A stretch of DNA of 64,000 nt, taken from the NCBI RefSeq assembly GCF_947623445.1, contig NC_135243.1, positions 19,352,479 through 19,416,478 of the forward strand, written 5' to 3'. The DNA comes from Clavelina lepadiformis (lineage: Eukaryota; Chordata; Ascidiacea; Aplousobranchia; Clavelinidae). Below the pieces are notes generated by a model. The model worked only from the letters and a program-made list of their open reading frames with translations, searched no databases and was not told where the DNA came from. The translations under genes were made by a program, and so were the position numbers. Shown here piece by piece: positions 21,053 through 32,863 of the stretch; position 1 is the first letter of the stretch, and each line of letters starts with the position of its first letter.

Positions 21053-21124
21053 TTCCCATACCGGGAATCGGACCCGGGCCGCCTGGGTGAGAGCCAGGAA
21101 TCCTGACCACTAGACCATCTGGGA
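21053..21124 (-). tRNA. tRNA-Glu-CTC: tRNA-Glu(CTC) copy 51, U55C family
   Basis: U55C, C67A. Spacer B, relic C10. Confidence 0.65.
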
Positions 21125-21471
21125 GCTACGAAAGTCGTGTCTTTGGTCCATTCAATAAAATGCGAAAACTTCACCATTCTTAAACGTTGAAAATTTTACC
21201 ATTTTGAAGTATTTTCTAGCAACTTGGGAATTCTTGTTTCAACAGTCTATTTGTGTGAGTTTATCACGACGTATTCCTCCCTGTAAAATAACAACAACCC
21301 TTAGTCCTTCCAAAACTTGTTTTCTAGGAAATCGAAAATTTCTCTTCTGGGGACTAATCATGAAAATATTTTTTCCAGCTAATTCAAAATTAATGCATTG
21401 ACAGGTAAGCGATTTCGAGCTGGCTGCGAAGCCGGCGTTAATTCTAACACTGAACCAACATTGCATGCACT

Positions 21472-21543
21472 TTCCCAGACCGGGAATCGAACCCGGGCCG
21501 CCTGGGTGAGAGCCAGGAATCCTTACCACTAGACCATCTGGGA
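21472..21543 (-). tRNA. tRNA-Glu-CTC: tRNA-Glu(CTC) copy 52
   Basis: Only a D-loop change (C20a to A). Spacer B with ttttctagg and cttctgggg, relic GT. Confidence 0.9.
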
Positions 21544-21890
21544 GCTACGAAAGTCGTGTCTTTGGTCCATTCAATAAAATGCGAAAACTTCACCATTCTT
21601 AAACGTTGAAAATTTTACCATTTTGAAGTATTTTCTAGCAACTTGGGAATTCTTGTTTCAAGAGTCTATTTGTGTGAGTCTATCACGACATATTCCTCCC
21701 TGTAAAATAACAACAACCCTTAGTCCTTCCAAAACTTGTTTTTTAGGAAATCGAAAATTTCTCTTTTGGGGACTAATCATGAAAATATTTTTTCCAGCTA
21801 ATTCAAAAGTAATGCATTGACAGGTAAGCGATTTCGAGCTGGCTGCGAGGCCGGCGTTAATTCTACCACTGAACCAACATTGCATGCACT

Positions 21891-21962
21891 TTCCCAGACC
21901 GGGAATCGGACCCGGGCCGCCTGGGTAAGAGCCAGGAATCCTGACCACTAGACCATCTGGGA
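21891..21962 (-). tRNA. tRNA-like copy 53, anticodon CTT on a Glu body
   Basis: C36U turns the loop into CTCTTAC, anticodon CTT, which pairs with the Lys codon AAG, while the rest is the U55C form of tRNA-Glu. It is the only such copy. The damaged T loop makes function doubtful. Spacer B, relic GG. Confidence 0.7.
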
Positions 21963-22310
21963 GCTACGAAAGTCGTGTCTTTGGTCCATTCAATAAAATG
22001 CGAAAACTTCACCATTCTTAAACGTTGAAAATTTTACCATTTTGAAGTATTTTCTAGCAACTTGGGAAGTCTTGTTTCAAGAGTTTATTTGTGTGAGTTT
22101 ATCACGACATATTCCTCCCTGTAAAATAACAACAACCCTTAGTCCTTCCAAAACTTGTTTATTAGGAAATCGAAAATTTCTCTTTTTTAGGACTAACAAT
22201 GAAAATATTTTTTCCAGCTAATTCAAAAGTAATGCATTGACAGGTAAGCGATTTCGAGCTGGCTGCGAAGCCGGCGTTAATTCTAACACTGAACCAACAT
22301 TGCATGCACT

Positions 22311-22382
22311 TTCCCAGACCGGGAATCGAACCCGGGCCGCCTGGGTGAGAGCCAGGAATCCTGACCACTAGACCATCTGGGA
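22311..22382 (-). tRNA. tRNA-Glu-CTC: tRNA-Glu(CTC) copy 54, common form
   Basis: Common sequence; start of the large duplicated block. Spacer A, relic GT. Confidence 0.95.
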
Positions 22383-22730
22383 GCTACGAAAGTCGTGTCT
22401 TTGGTCCATTCAATAAAATGCGAAAACTTCACCATTCTTAAACGTTGAAAATTTTACCATTTTGAAGTATTTTCTAGCAACTTGGGAATTCTTGTTTCAA
22501 CAGTCTATTTGTGTGAGTCTATCACGACATATTCCTCCCTGTAAAATAACAACAACCCTTAGTCCTTCCAAAACTTGTTTTTTAGGAAATCGAAAATTTC
22601 TCTTTTTTAGGACTAACAATGAAAATATTTTTTCTAGCTAAATCAAAATTAATGCATTGATAGGTAAGCGAATTCGGGCTGGCTGCGAAGCCGGCGTTAA
22701 TTCTAACACTGAACCAACATTGCATGCACT

Positions 22731-22802
22731 TTCCCAGACCGGGAATCGAACCCGGGCCGCCTGGGTGAGAGCCAGGAATCCTGACCACTAGACCATCTGG
22801 GA
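22731..22802 (-). tRNA. tRNA-Glu-CTC: tRNA-Glu(CTC) copy 55, common form
   Basis: Common sequence. Spacer A with a private ctaaatcaaaatt, relic GT. Confidence 0.95.
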
Positions 22803-23149
22803 ACTACGAAAGTCGTATCTTTGGTCCAGTGAATAAAATGCGAAAACTTCACCATTCTTAAACGTTGAAAATTTTACTATTTTGAAGCATTTTCAAGCAA
22901 CTTGGGAATTCTTGTTTCAAAAGTCTATTTGTGTGAGTTTATCACGACGTATTCCTCCCTGTAAAATAACAACAACCCTTAGTCCTTCCAAAACTTGTTT
23001 TTTAGGAAATCGAAAATTTCTCTTTTGGGGACTAATCATGAAAATATTTTTTCCAGCTAATTTAAAATTAATGCATTGACAGGTAAGCGAATTCGGGCAG
23101 GCTGCGAGGCCGGCGTTAATTCTAACACTGAACCAACATTGCATGCACT

Positions 23150-23221
23150 TTCCCAGAATGGGAATCGAACACGGGACGCCTGGGTGAGAGCCAGGAATCC
23201 AGACCACTAGACCATCTGGGA
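23150..23221 (-). pseudogene. tRNA-Glu(CTC)-like copy 56, T stem collapsed
   Basis: A21U, G46U, G52U, G64A, G65U. Spacer B, relic GT. Confidence 0.6.
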
Positions 23222-23568
23222 ACTACGAAAGTCGTATCTTTGGTCCAGTGAATAAAATGCGAAAACTTCACCATTCTTAAACGTTGAAAATTTTACTATT
23301 TTGAAGCATTTTCAAGCAACTTGGGAATTCTTGTTTCAAAAGTCTATTTGTGTGAGTTTATCACAACGTATTCCTCCCTGTAAAATAACAACAACCCTTA
23401 GTCCTTCCAAAACTTGTTTTTTAGGAAATCGAAAATTTCTCTTTTGGGGACTAATCATGAAAATATTTTTTCCAGCTAATTCAAAAGTAATGCATTGACA
23501 GGTAAGCGATTTCGAGCTGGCTGCGAGGCCGGCGTTAATTCTACCACTGAAGCAACATTGCATGCACT

Positions 23569-23640
23569 TTCCCAGACCGGGAATCGGACCCGGGCCGCCT
23601 GGGTGAGAGCCAGGAATCCTGACCACTAGACCATCTGGGA
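23569..23640 (-). tRNA. tRNA-Glu-CTC: tRNA-Glu(CTC) copy 57, U55C family
   Basis: U55C. Spacer B, relic C10. Confidence 0.75.
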
Positions 23641-23988
23641 GCTACGAAAGTCGTGTCTTTGGTCCATTCAATAAAATGCGAAAACTTCACCATTCTTAAA
23701 CGTTGAAAATTTTACCATTTTGAAGTATTTTCTAGCAACTTGGGAATTCTTGTTTCAAGAGTCTATTTGTGTGAGTCTATCACGACATATTCCTCCCTGT
23801 AAAATAACAACAACCCTTAGTCCTTCCAAAACTTGTTTTTTAGGAAATCGAAAATTTCTCTTTTTTAGGACTAACAATGAAAATATTTTTTCCAGCTAAT
23901 TCAAAATTAATGCATTGATAGGTAAGCGAATTCGGGCTGGCTGCGAAGCCGGCGTTAATTCTAACACTGAACCAACATTGCATGCACT

Positions 23989-24060
23989 TTCCCAGACCGG
24001 GAATCGAACCCGGGCCGCCTGGGTGAGAGCCAGTAATCCTGACCACTAGACCATCTGGGA
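23989..24060 (-). tRNA. tRNA-Glu-CTC: tRNA-Glu(CTC) copy 58
   Basis: C27A only. Spacer A, relic GT. Confidence 0.85.
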
Positions 24061-24407
24061 ACTACGAAAGTCGTGTCTTTGGTCCAGTGAATAAAATGCG
24101 AAAACTTCACCATTCTTAAACGTTGAAAATTTTACCATTTTGAAGCATTTTCTAGCAATTTGGGAATTCTTGTTTCAAGAGTCTATTTTTGTGAGTTTAT
24201 TACGACGTATTCCTCACTGTAAAATAACAACAACCCTTAGTCCTTCCAAAACTTGTTTTTTAGGAAAACGAAAATTTCTCTTTTGGGGACTAATAATGAA
24301 AATATTTTTTCCAGCTAATTCAAAATTAATGCATTGACATGTAAGCGAATTCGGGCTGGCTGCGAGGCCGGCGTTAATTCTACCACTGAACCAACATTGC
24401 ATGCACT

Positions 24408-24479
24408 TTCCCAGACCGGGAAGCGAACCCGGGCCGCCTGGGTGAGAACCAGTAATCCTGACCACTAGACCATCTGGGA
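24408..24479 (-). tRNA. tRNA-Glu-CTC: tRNA-Glu(CTC) copy 59, A58C family
   Basis: C27A, C32U, A58C. Spacer B with cctcactg, relic GG. Confidence 0.7.
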
Positions 24480-24826
24480 ACTACGAAAGTCGTATCTTTG
24501 GTCCAGTCAATAATGTGCGAAAACTTCACCAATCTTAAACGTTGAAAATTTTACCATTTTGAAGTATTTTCTAGCAACTTGGGAATTCTTGTTTCAACAG
24601 TCTATTTGTGTGAGTTTATCACGACGTATTCCTCCCTGTAAAATAACAACAACCCTTAGTCCTTCCAAAACTTGTTTTTTAGGAAATCGAAAATTTCTCT
24701 TTTGGGGACTAATCATGAAAATATTTTTTCCAGCTAATTCAAAATTAATGCATTGACAGGTAAGCGATTTCGAGCTGGCTGCGAGGCCGGCGTTAATTCT
24801 ACCACTGAAGCAACATTGCATGCACT

Positions 24827-24898
24827 TTCCCAGACCGGGAATCGGACCCGGGCCGCCTGGGTGAGAGCCAGGAATCCTGACCACTAGACCATCTGGGA
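24827..24898 (-). tRNA. tRNA-Glu-CTC: tRNA-Glu(CTC) copy 60, U55C family
   Basis: U55C. Spacer B, relic C10. Confidence 0.75.
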
Positions 24899-25246
24899 AC
24901 TACGAAAGTCGTGTCTTTGGTCCATTCAATAAAATGCGAAAACTTCACCATTCTTAAACGTTGAAAATTTTACCATTTTGAAGTATTTTCTAGCAACTTG
25001 GGAATTCTTGTTTCAAGAGTCTATTTGTGTGAGTTTATCACGACATATTCCTCCCTGTAAAATAACAACAACCCTTAGTCCTTCCAAAACTTGTTTATTA
25101 GGAAATCGAAAATTTCTCTTTTTTAGGACTAACAATGAAAATATTTTTTCCAGCTAATTCAAAATTAATGCATTGATAGGTAAGCGAATTCGGGCAGGCT
25201 GCGAAGCCGGCGTTAATTCTAACACTGAACCAACATTGCATGCACT

Positions 25247-25319
25247 TTCCCAGACCATGGAATCGAACCCGGGCCGCCTGGGTGAGAGCCAGGAATCCTG
25301 ACCACTAGACCATCTGGGA
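25247..25319 (-). tRNA. tRNA-Glu-CTC: tRNA-Glu(CTC) copy 61, 73 nt
   Basis: accatgga replaces accggga, adding a base to the T stem 3' strand. Spacer A, relic GT. Confidence 0.6.
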
Positions 25320-25666
25320 ACTACGAAAGTCGTGTCTTTGGTCCAGTGAATAAAATGCGAAAACTTCACCATTCTTAAACGTTGAAAATTTTACTATTTT
25401 GAAGCATTTTCAAGCAACTTGGGCATTCTTGTTTCAAAAGTCTATTTGTGTGAGTTTATCAAAACGTATTCCTCCCTGTAAAATAACAACAACCCTTAGT
25501 CCTTCCAAAACTTGTTTTTTAGGAAATCGAAAATTTCTCTTTTGGGGACTAATCATGAAAATATTTTTTCCAGCTAATTTAAAATTAATGCATTGACAGG
25601 TAAGCGAATTCGGGCTGGCTACGAGGCCGGCGTTAATTCTACCACTGAACCAACATTGCATGCACT

Positions 25667-25738
25667 TTCCCAGACCGGGAAGCGAACCCGGGCCGCCTGG
25701 GTGAGAACCAGTAATCCTGACCACTAGACCATCTGGGA
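25667..25738 (-). tRNA. tRNA-Glu-CTC: tRNA-Glu(CTC) copy 62, A58C family
   Basis: C27A, C32U, A58C. Relic GG with ggctacgagg. Spacer B with tatcaaaacg. Confidence 0.7.
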
Positions 25739-26085
25739 ACTACGAAAGTCGTATCTTTGGTCCAGTCAATAATGTGCGAAAACTTCACCAATCTTAAACG
25801 TTGAAAATTTTACCATTTTGAAGTATTTTCTAGCAACTTGGGAATTCTTGTTTCAACAGTCTATTTGTGTGAGTTTATCACGACGTATTCCTCCCTGTAA
25901 AATAACAACAACCCTTAGTCCTTCCAAAACTTGTTTTTTAGGAAATCGAAAATTTCTCTTTTGGGGACTAATCATGAAAATATATTTTCCAGCTAATTCA
26001 AAAGTAATGCATTGACAGGTAAGCGATTTCGAGCTGGCTGCGAGGCCGGCGTTAATTCTACCACTGAACCAACATTGCATGCACT

Positions 26086-26157
26086 TTCCCAGACCGGGAA
26101 TCGGACCCGGGCCGCCTGGGTGAGAGCCAGGAATCCTGACCACTAGACCATCTGGGA
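26086..26157 (-). tRNA. tRNA-Glu-CTC: tRNA-Glu(CTC) copy 63, U55C family
   Basis: U55C. Spacer B, relic GG. Confidence 0.75.
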
Positions 26158-26505
26158 GCTACGAAAGTCGTGTCTTTGGTCCATTCAATAAAATGCGAAA
26201 ACTTCACCATTCTTAAACGTTGAAAATTTTACCATTTTGAAGTATTTTCTAGCAACTTGGGAATTCTTGTTTCAACAGTCTATTTGTGTGAGTTTATCAC
26301 GACATATTCCTCCCTGTAAAATAACAACAACCCTTAGTCCTTCCAAAACTTGTTTTTTAGGAAATCGAAAATTTCTCTTTTTTAGGACTAACAATGAAAA
26401 TATTTTTTCCAGCTAATTCAAAAGTAATGCATTGACAGGTAAGCGATTTCGAGCTGGCTGCGAAGCCGGCGTTAATTCTAACACTGAACCAACATTGCAT
26501 GCACT

Positions 26506-26577
26506 TTCCCAGACCGGGAATCGAACCCGGGCCGCCTGGGTGAGAGCCAGGAATCCTGACCACTAGACCATCTGGGA
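26506..26577 (-). tRNA. tRNA-Glu-CTC: tRNA-Glu(CTC) copy 64, common form
   Basis: Common sequence. Upstream flank has private changes (aaaatttcacctttc). Spacer A, relic GT. Confidence 0.95.
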
Positions 26578-26924
26578 ACTACGAAAGTCGTGTCTTTGGT
26601 CCAGTGAATAATATGCGAAAATTTCACCTTTCTTAAACGTTGAAAATTTTACCATTTTGAAGCATTTTCTAGCAATTTGGGAATTCTTGTTTCAACAGTC
26701 TATTTGTGTGAGTTTATCACGACGTATTCCTCCCTGTAAAATAACAACAACCCTTAGTCCTTCCAAAACTTGTTTTTTAGGAAATCGAAAATTTCTCTTT
26801 TGGGGACTAATCAAGAAAATATTTTTTCCAGCTAATTTAAAATTAATGCATTGACAGGTAAGCGAATTCGGGCTGGCTGCGAGGCCCGCGTTAATTCTAC
26901 CACTGAACCTACATTGCATGCACT

Positions 26925-26996
26925 TTCCCAGACCGGGAATCGAACCCGGGCCGCCTGGGTGAGAGCCAGGAATCCTGACCACTAGACCATCTGGGA
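26925..26996 (-). tRNA. tRNA-Glu-CTC: tRNA-Glu(CTC) copy 65, common form
   Basis: Common sequence. Spacer B, relic GG with T8A. Confidence 0.95.
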
Positions 26997-27343
26997 GCTA
27001 CGAAAGTCGTGCCTTTGGTCCAGTGAATAATATGACAAAACTTCACCATTCTTAAACGTTGAAAATTTTACCATTTTGAAGCATTTTCTAGCAACTTGGG
27101 AATTCTTGTTTCAACAGTCTATTTGTGTGAGTTTATCACGACGTATTCCTCCCTGTAAAATAACAACAACCCTTAGTCCTTCCAAAACTTGTTTTTTAGG
27201 AAATCGAAAATTTCTCTTTTGGGGACTAATCATGAAAATATATTTTCCAGCTAATTTAAAATTAATGCATTGACAGGTAAGCGAATTCGGGCAGGCTGCG
27301 AGGCCGGCGTTAATTCTAACACTGAACCAACATTGCATGCACT

Positions 27344-27415
27344 TTCCCAGACTGGGAATCGAACCCGGGCCGCCTGGGTGAGGGCCAGGAATCCTGACCA
27401 CTAGACCATCTGGGA
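27344..27415 (-). pseudogene. tRNA-Glu(CTC)-like copy 66, U33 lost
   Basis: U33C, G64A. Spacer B, relic GT. Confidence 0.65.
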
Positions 27416-27762
27416 ACTACGAAAGTCGTATCTTTGGTCCAGTGAATAAAATGCGAAAACTTCACCATTCTTAAACGTTGAAAATTTTACTATTTTGAAG
27501 CATTTTCTAGCAACTTGGGCATTCTTGTTTCAACAGTCTATTTGTGTGAGTTTATCACGACGTATTCCTCCCTGTAAAATAACAACAACCCTTAGTCCTT
27601 CCAAAACTTGTTTTTTAGGAAATCGAAAATTTCTCTTTTGGGGACTAATCATGAAAATATTTTTTCCAGCTAATTCAAAAGTAATGCATTGACAGGTAAG
27701 CGATTTCGAGCTGGCTGCGAGGCCGGCGTTAATTCTACCACTGAACCAACATTGCATGCACT

Positions 27763-27834
27763 TTCCCAAACCGGGAATCGGACCCGGGCCGCCTGGGTGA
27801 GAGCCAGGAATCCTGACCACTAGACCATCTGGGA
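27763..27834 (-). tRNA. tRNA-Glu-CTC: tRNA-Glu(CTC) copy 67, U55C family
   Basis: U55C, C67U. Absent from the second large block. Spacer B, relic GG. Confidence 0.7.
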
Positions 27835-28181
27835 ACTACGAAAGTCGTGTCTTTGGTCCATTCAATAAAATGCGAAAACTTCACCATTCTTAAACGTTGA
27901 AAATTTTACCATTTTGAAGTATTTTCTAGCAACTTGGGAATTCTTGTTTCAACAGTCTATTTGTGTGAGTTTATCACGACGTATTCCTCCCTGTAAAATA
28001 ACAACAACCCTTAGTCCTTCCAAAACTTGTTTTTTAGGAAATCGAAAATTTCTCTTTTGGGGACTAATCATGAAAATATTTTTTCCAGCTAATTCAAAAG
28101 TAATGCATTGACAGGTAAGCGATTTCGAGCTGGCTGCGAGGCCGGCGTTAATTCTACCACTGAACCAACATTGCATGCACT

Positions 28182-28253
28182 TTCCCAGACCGGGAATCGA
28201 ACCCGGGCCGCCTGGGTGAGAACCAGTAATCCTGACCACTAGACCATCTGGGA
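28182..28253 (-). tRNA. tRNA-Glu-CTC: tRNA-Glu(CTC) copy 68
   Basis: C27A, C32U; B box intact. Absent from the second large block. Spacer B, relic GG. Confidence 0.85.
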
Positions 28254-28600
28254 ACTACGAAAGTCGTGTCTTTGGTCCAGTGAATAAAATGCGGAAACTT
28301 CACCATTCTTAAACGTTGAAAATTTTACTATTTTGAAGCATTTTCTAGCAACTTGGGCATTCTTGTTTCAACAGTCTATTTGTGTGAGTTTATCACGACG
28401 TATTCCTCCCTGTAAAATAACAACAACCCTTAGTCCTTCCAAAACTTGTTTTTTAGGAAATCGAAAATTTCTCTTTTGGGGACTAATCATGAAAATATTT
28501 TTTCCAGCTAATTCAAAAGTAATGCATTGACAGGTAAGCGATTTCGAGCTGGCTGCGAGGCCGGCGTTAATTCTACCACTGAAGCAACATTGCATGCACT

Positions 28601-28672
28601 TTCCCATACCGGGAATCGGACCCGGGCCGCCTGGGTGAGAGCCAGGAATCCTGACCACTAGACCATCTGGGA
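28601..28672 (-). tRNA. tRNA-Glu-CTC: tRNA-Glu(CTC) copy 69, U55C family
   Basis: U55C, C67A. Spacer B, relic C10. Confidence 0.65.
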
Positions 28673-29020
28673 GCTACGAAAGTCGTGTCTTTGGTCCATT
28701 CAATAAAATGCGAAAACTTCACCATTCTTAAACGTTGAAAATTTTACCATTTTGAAGTATTTTCTAGCAACTTGGGAATTCTTGTTTCAAGAGTCTATTT
28801 GTGTGAGTTTATCACGACATATTCCTCCCTGTAAAATAACAACAACCCTTAGTCCTTCCAAAACTTGTTTATTAGGAAATCGAAAATTTCTCTTTTTTAG
28901 GACTAACAATGAAAATATTTTTTCCAGCTAATTCAAAATTAATGCATTGATAGGTAAGCGAATTCGGGCTGGCTGCGAAGCCGGCGTTAATTCTAACACT
29001 GAACCAACATTGCATGCACT

Positions 29021-29092
29021 TTCCCAGACCGGGAATCGAACCCGGGCCGCCTGGGTGAGAGCCAGGAATCCTGACCACTAGACCATCTGGGA
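29021..29092 (-). tRNA. tRNA-Glu-CTC: tRNA-Glu(CTC) copy 70, common form
   Basis: Common sequence. Spacer A, relic GT. Confidence 0.95.
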
Positions 29093-29439
29093 ACTACGAA
29101 AGTCGTGTCTTTGGTCCAGTGAATAATATGCGAAAACTTCACCATTCTTAAACGTTGAAAATTTTACCATTTTGAAGCATTTTCTAGCAATTTGGGAATT
29201 CTTGTTTCAAAAGTCTATTTGTGTGAGTTTATCACGACGTATTCCTCCCTGTAAAATAACAACAACCCTTAGTCCTTCCAAAACTTGTTTTTTAGGAAAT
29301 CGAAAATTTCTCTTTTGGCGACTAATAATGAAAATATTTTTTCCAGCTAATTTAAAATTAATGCATTGACAGGTAAGCGAATTCGGGCAGGCTGCGAGGC
29401 CGGCGTTAATTCTAACACTGAACCAACATTGCATGCACT

Positions 29440-29511
29440 TTCCCAGACTGGGAATCGAACGCGGGACGCCTGGGTGAGAGCCAGGAATCCTGACCACTAG
29501 ACCATCTGGGA
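29440..29511 (-). pseudogene. tRNA-Glu(CTC)-like copy 71, degenerate
   Basis: G46U, G52C, G64A; two T-stem pairs lost. Spacer B with ggcgactaat, relic GT. Confidence 0.6.
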
Positions 29512-29858
29512 ACTACGAAAGTCGTGTCTTTGGTCCAGTGAATAATATGCGAAAACTTCACCATTCTTAAACGTTGAAAATTTTACCATTTTGAAGTATT
29601 TTCTAGCAACTTGGGAATTCTTGTTTCAACAGTCTATTTGTGTGAGTTTATCACGACGTATTCCTCCCTGTAAAATAACAACAACCCTTAGTCCTTCCAA
29701 AACTTGTTTTTTAGGAAATCGAAAATTTCTCTTTTGGGGACTAATCAAGAAAATATTTTTTCCAGCTAATTTAAAATTAATGCATTGACAGGTAAGCGAA
29801 TTCGGGCAGGCTGCGAGGCCCGCTTTAATTCTAACACTGAACCTACATTGCATGCACT

Positions 29859-29930
29859 TTCCCAGACCGGGAATCGAACCCGGGCCGCCTGGGTGAGAGC
29901 CAGGAATCCTGACCACTAGACCATCTGGGA
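29859..29930 (-). tRNA. tRNA-Glu-CTC: tRNA-Glu(CTC) copy 72, common form
   Basis: Common sequence. Spacer B, relic GT with T8A. Confidence 0.95.
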
Positions 29931-30277
29931 GCTACGAAAGTCGTGCCTTTGGTCCAGTGAATAATATGACAAAACTTCACCATTCTTAAACGTTGAAAAT
30001 TTTACCATTTTGAAGTATTTTCTAGCAACTTGGGAATTCTTGTTTCAAGAGTCTATTTGTGTGAGTTTATCACGACGTATTCCTCCCTGTAAAATAACAA
30101 CAACCCTTAGTCCTTCCAAAACTTGTTTTTTAGGAAATCGAAAATTTCTCTTTTGGGGACTAATCATGAAAATATATTTTCCAGCTAATTCAAAATTAAT
30201 GCATTGACAGGTAAGCGAATTCGGGCAGGCTGCGAGGCCGGCGTTAATTCTAACACTGAACCAACATTGCATGCACT

Positions 30278-30349
30278 TTCCCAGACCGGGAATCGAACCC
30301 GGGCCGCCTGGGTGAGAGCCAGGAATCCTGACCACTAGACCATCTGGGA
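30278..30349 (-). tRNA. tRNA-Glu-CTC: tRNA-Glu(CTC) copy 73, common form
   Basis: Common sequence. Spacer B, relic GT. Confidence 0.95.
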
Positions 30350-30696
30350 ACTACGAAAGTCGTGTCTTTGGTCCATTCAATAATATGCGAAAACTTCACC
30401 ATTCTTAAACGTTGAAAATTTTACCATTTTGAAGTATTTTCTAGCAACTTGGGAATTCTTGTTTCAACAGTCTATTTGTGTGAGTTTATCACGACGTATT
30501 CCTCCCTGTAAAATAACAACAACCCTTAGTCCTTCCAAAACTTGTTTTTTAGGAAATCGAAAATTTCTCTTTTGGGGACTAATCATGAAAATATTTTTTC
30601 CAGCTAATTCAAAAGTAATGCATTGACAGGTAAGCGATTTCGAGCTGGCTGCGAGGCCGGCGTTAATTCTACCACTGAACCAACATTGCATGCACT

Positions 30697-30768
30697 TTCC
30701 CAGACCGGGAATCGGACCCGGGCCGCCTGGGTGAGAGCCAGGAATCCTGACCACTAGACCATCTGGGA
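30697..30768 (-). tRNA. tRNA-Glu-CTC: tRNA-Glu(CTC) copy 74, U55C family
   Basis: U55C. Spacer B, relic GG. Confidence 0.75.
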
Positions 30769-31115
30769 GCTACGAAAGTCGTGTCTTTGGTCCATTCAAT
30801 AAAATGCGAAAACTTCACCATTCTTAAACGTTGAAAATTTTACCATTTTGAAGTATTTTCTAGCAACTTGGGAATTCTTGTTTCAACAGTCTATTTGTGT
30901 GAGTTTATCACGACGTATTCCTCCCTGTAAAATAACAACAACCCTTAGTCCTTCCAAAACTTGTTTTTTAGGAAATCGAAAATTTCTCTTTTGGGGACTA
31001 ATCATGAAAATATTTTTTCCAGCTAATTCAAAAGTAATGCATTGACAGGTAAGCGATTTCGAGCTGGCTGCGAGGCCGGCGTTAATTCTACCACTGAACC
31101 AACATTGCATGCACT

Positions 31116-31187
31116 TTCCCAGACCGGGAATCGAACCCGGGCCGCCTGGGTGAGAACCAGTAATCCTGACCACTAGACCATCTGGGA
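31116..31187 (-). tRNA. tRNA-Glu-CTC: tRNA-Glu(CTC) copy 75
   Basis: C27A, C32U. Absent from the second large block. Spacer B, relic GG. Confidence 0.85.
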
Positions 31188-31534
31188 ACTACGAAAGTCG
31201 TGTCTTTGGTCCAGTGAATAATATGCGAAAACTTCACCATTCTTAAACGTTGAAAATTTTACCATTTTGAAGTATTTTCTAGCAACTTGGGAATTCTTGT
31301 TTCAACAGTCTATTTGTGTGAGTTTATCACGACGTATTCCTCCCTGTAAAATAACAACAACCCTTAGTCCTTCCAAAACTTGTTTTTTAGGAAATCGAAA
31401 ATTTCTCTTTTGGGGACTAATCATGAAAATATTTTTTCCAGCTAATTCAAAAGTAATGCATTGACAGGTAAGCGATTTCGAGCTGGCTGCGAGGCCGGCG
31501 TTAATTCTACCACTGAAGCAACATTGCATGCACT

Positions 31535-31606
31535 TTCCCATACCGGGAATCGGACCCGTGCCGCCTGGGTGAGAGCCAGGAATCCTGACCACTAGATCAT
31601 CTGGGA
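31535..31606 (-). pseudogene. tRNA-Glu(CTC)-like copy 76, degenerate
   Basis: G10A, C49A, U55C, C67A: A box, B box and two stems are hit. Spacer B, relic C10. Confidence 0.6.
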
Positions 31607-31953
31607 GCTACAAAAGTCGTGTCTTTGGTCCATTCAATAAAATGCGAAAACTTCACCATTCTTAAACGTTGAAAATTTTACCATTTTGAAGTATTTTCTA
31701 GCAACTTGGGAATTCTTGTTTCAACAGTCTATTTGTGTGAGTTTATCACGACGTATTCCTCCCTGTAAAATAACAACAACCCTTAGTCCTTCCAAAACTT
31801 GTTTTTTAGGAAATCGAAAATTTCTCTTTTGGGGACTAATCATGAAAATATTTTTTCCAGCTAATTTAAAATTAATGCATTGACAGGTAAGCGAATTCGG
31901 GCAGGCTGCGAGGCCGGCGTTAATTCTAACACTGAACCAACATTGCATGCACT

Positions 31954-32025
31954 TTCCCAGACCGGGAAGCGAACCCGGGCCGCCTGGGTGAGAGCCAGGA
32001 ATCCTGACCACTAGACCATCTGGGA
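31954..32025 (-). tRNA. tRNA-Glu-CTC: tRNA-Glu(CTC) copy 77, A58C only
   Basis: A58C on an otherwise common body. Spacer B, relic GT. Confidence 0.75.
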
Positions 32026-32372
32026 ACTACGAAAGTCGTGTCTTTGGTCCAGTGAATAATATGCGAAAACTTCACCATTCTTAAACGTTGAAAATTTTAC
32101 CATTTTGAAGTATTTTCTAGCAACTTGGGAATTCTTGTTTCAACAGTCTATTTGTGTGAGTTTATCACGACGTATTCCTCCCTGTAAAATAACAACAACC
32201 CTTAGTCCTTCCAAAACTTGTTTTTTAGGAAATCGAAAATTTCTCTTTTGGGGACTAATAATGAAAATATTTTTTCCAGCTAATTTAAAATTAATGCATT
32301 GACAGGTAAGCGAATTCGGGCAGGCTGCGAGGCCGGCGTTATTTCTAACACTGAACCAACATTGCATGCACT

Positions 32373-32444
32373 TTCCCAGACCGGGAATCGAACCCGGGCC
32401 GCCTGGGTGAGAGCCAGGAATCCTGACCACTAGACCATCTGGGA
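32373..32444 (-). tRNA. tRNA-Glu-CTC: tRNA-Glu(CTC) copy 78, common form
   Basis: Common sequence. Relic GT with private gttatttc. Spacer B. Confidence 0.95.
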
Positions 32445-32791
32445 ACTACGAAAGTCGTGTCTTTGGTCCATTCAATAATATGCGAAAACTTCACCATTCT
32501 TAAACGTTGAAAATTTTACCATTTTGAAGTATTTTCTAGCAACTTGGGAATTCTTGTTTCAACAGTCTATTTGTGTGAGTTTATCACGACGTATTCCTCC
32601 CTGTAAAATAACAACAACCCTTAGTCCTTCCAAAACTTGTTTTTTAGGAAATCGAAAATTTCTCTTTTGGGGACTAATCATGAAAATATTTTTTCCAGCT
32701 AATTCAAAAGTAATGCATTGACAGGTAAGCGATTTCGAGCTGGCTGCGAGGCCGGCGTTAATTCTACCACTGAAGCAACATTGCATGCACT

Positions 32792-32863
32792 TTCCCATAC
32801 CGGGAATCGGACCCGGGCCGCCTGGGTGAGAGCCAGGAATCCTGACCACGAGACCATCTGGGA
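32792..32863 (-). tRNA. tRNA-Glu-CTC: tRNA-Glu(CTC) copy 79, U55C family
   Basis: U55C, C67A and A14C (ccacgagacc). Spacer B, relic C10. Confidence 0.55.

Larger units (their letters stand above)
22100..32450 (-). repeat. Large block, copies 54-78, recurring at 39.3-48.4 kb as copies 95-116
   Basis: Twenty-five units at 22.1-32.4 kb match 22 units at 39.3-48.4 kb in order, with copies 67, 68 and 75 missing from the second block. Shared private marks are the accatgga insertion in copies 61 and 102, gagtttatcaaaacgtat next to 62 and 103, ggctggctacgaggcc, and ggcgactaat near 71 and 110. The offset starts at 41 units and falls as units drop out. Confidence 0.8.
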
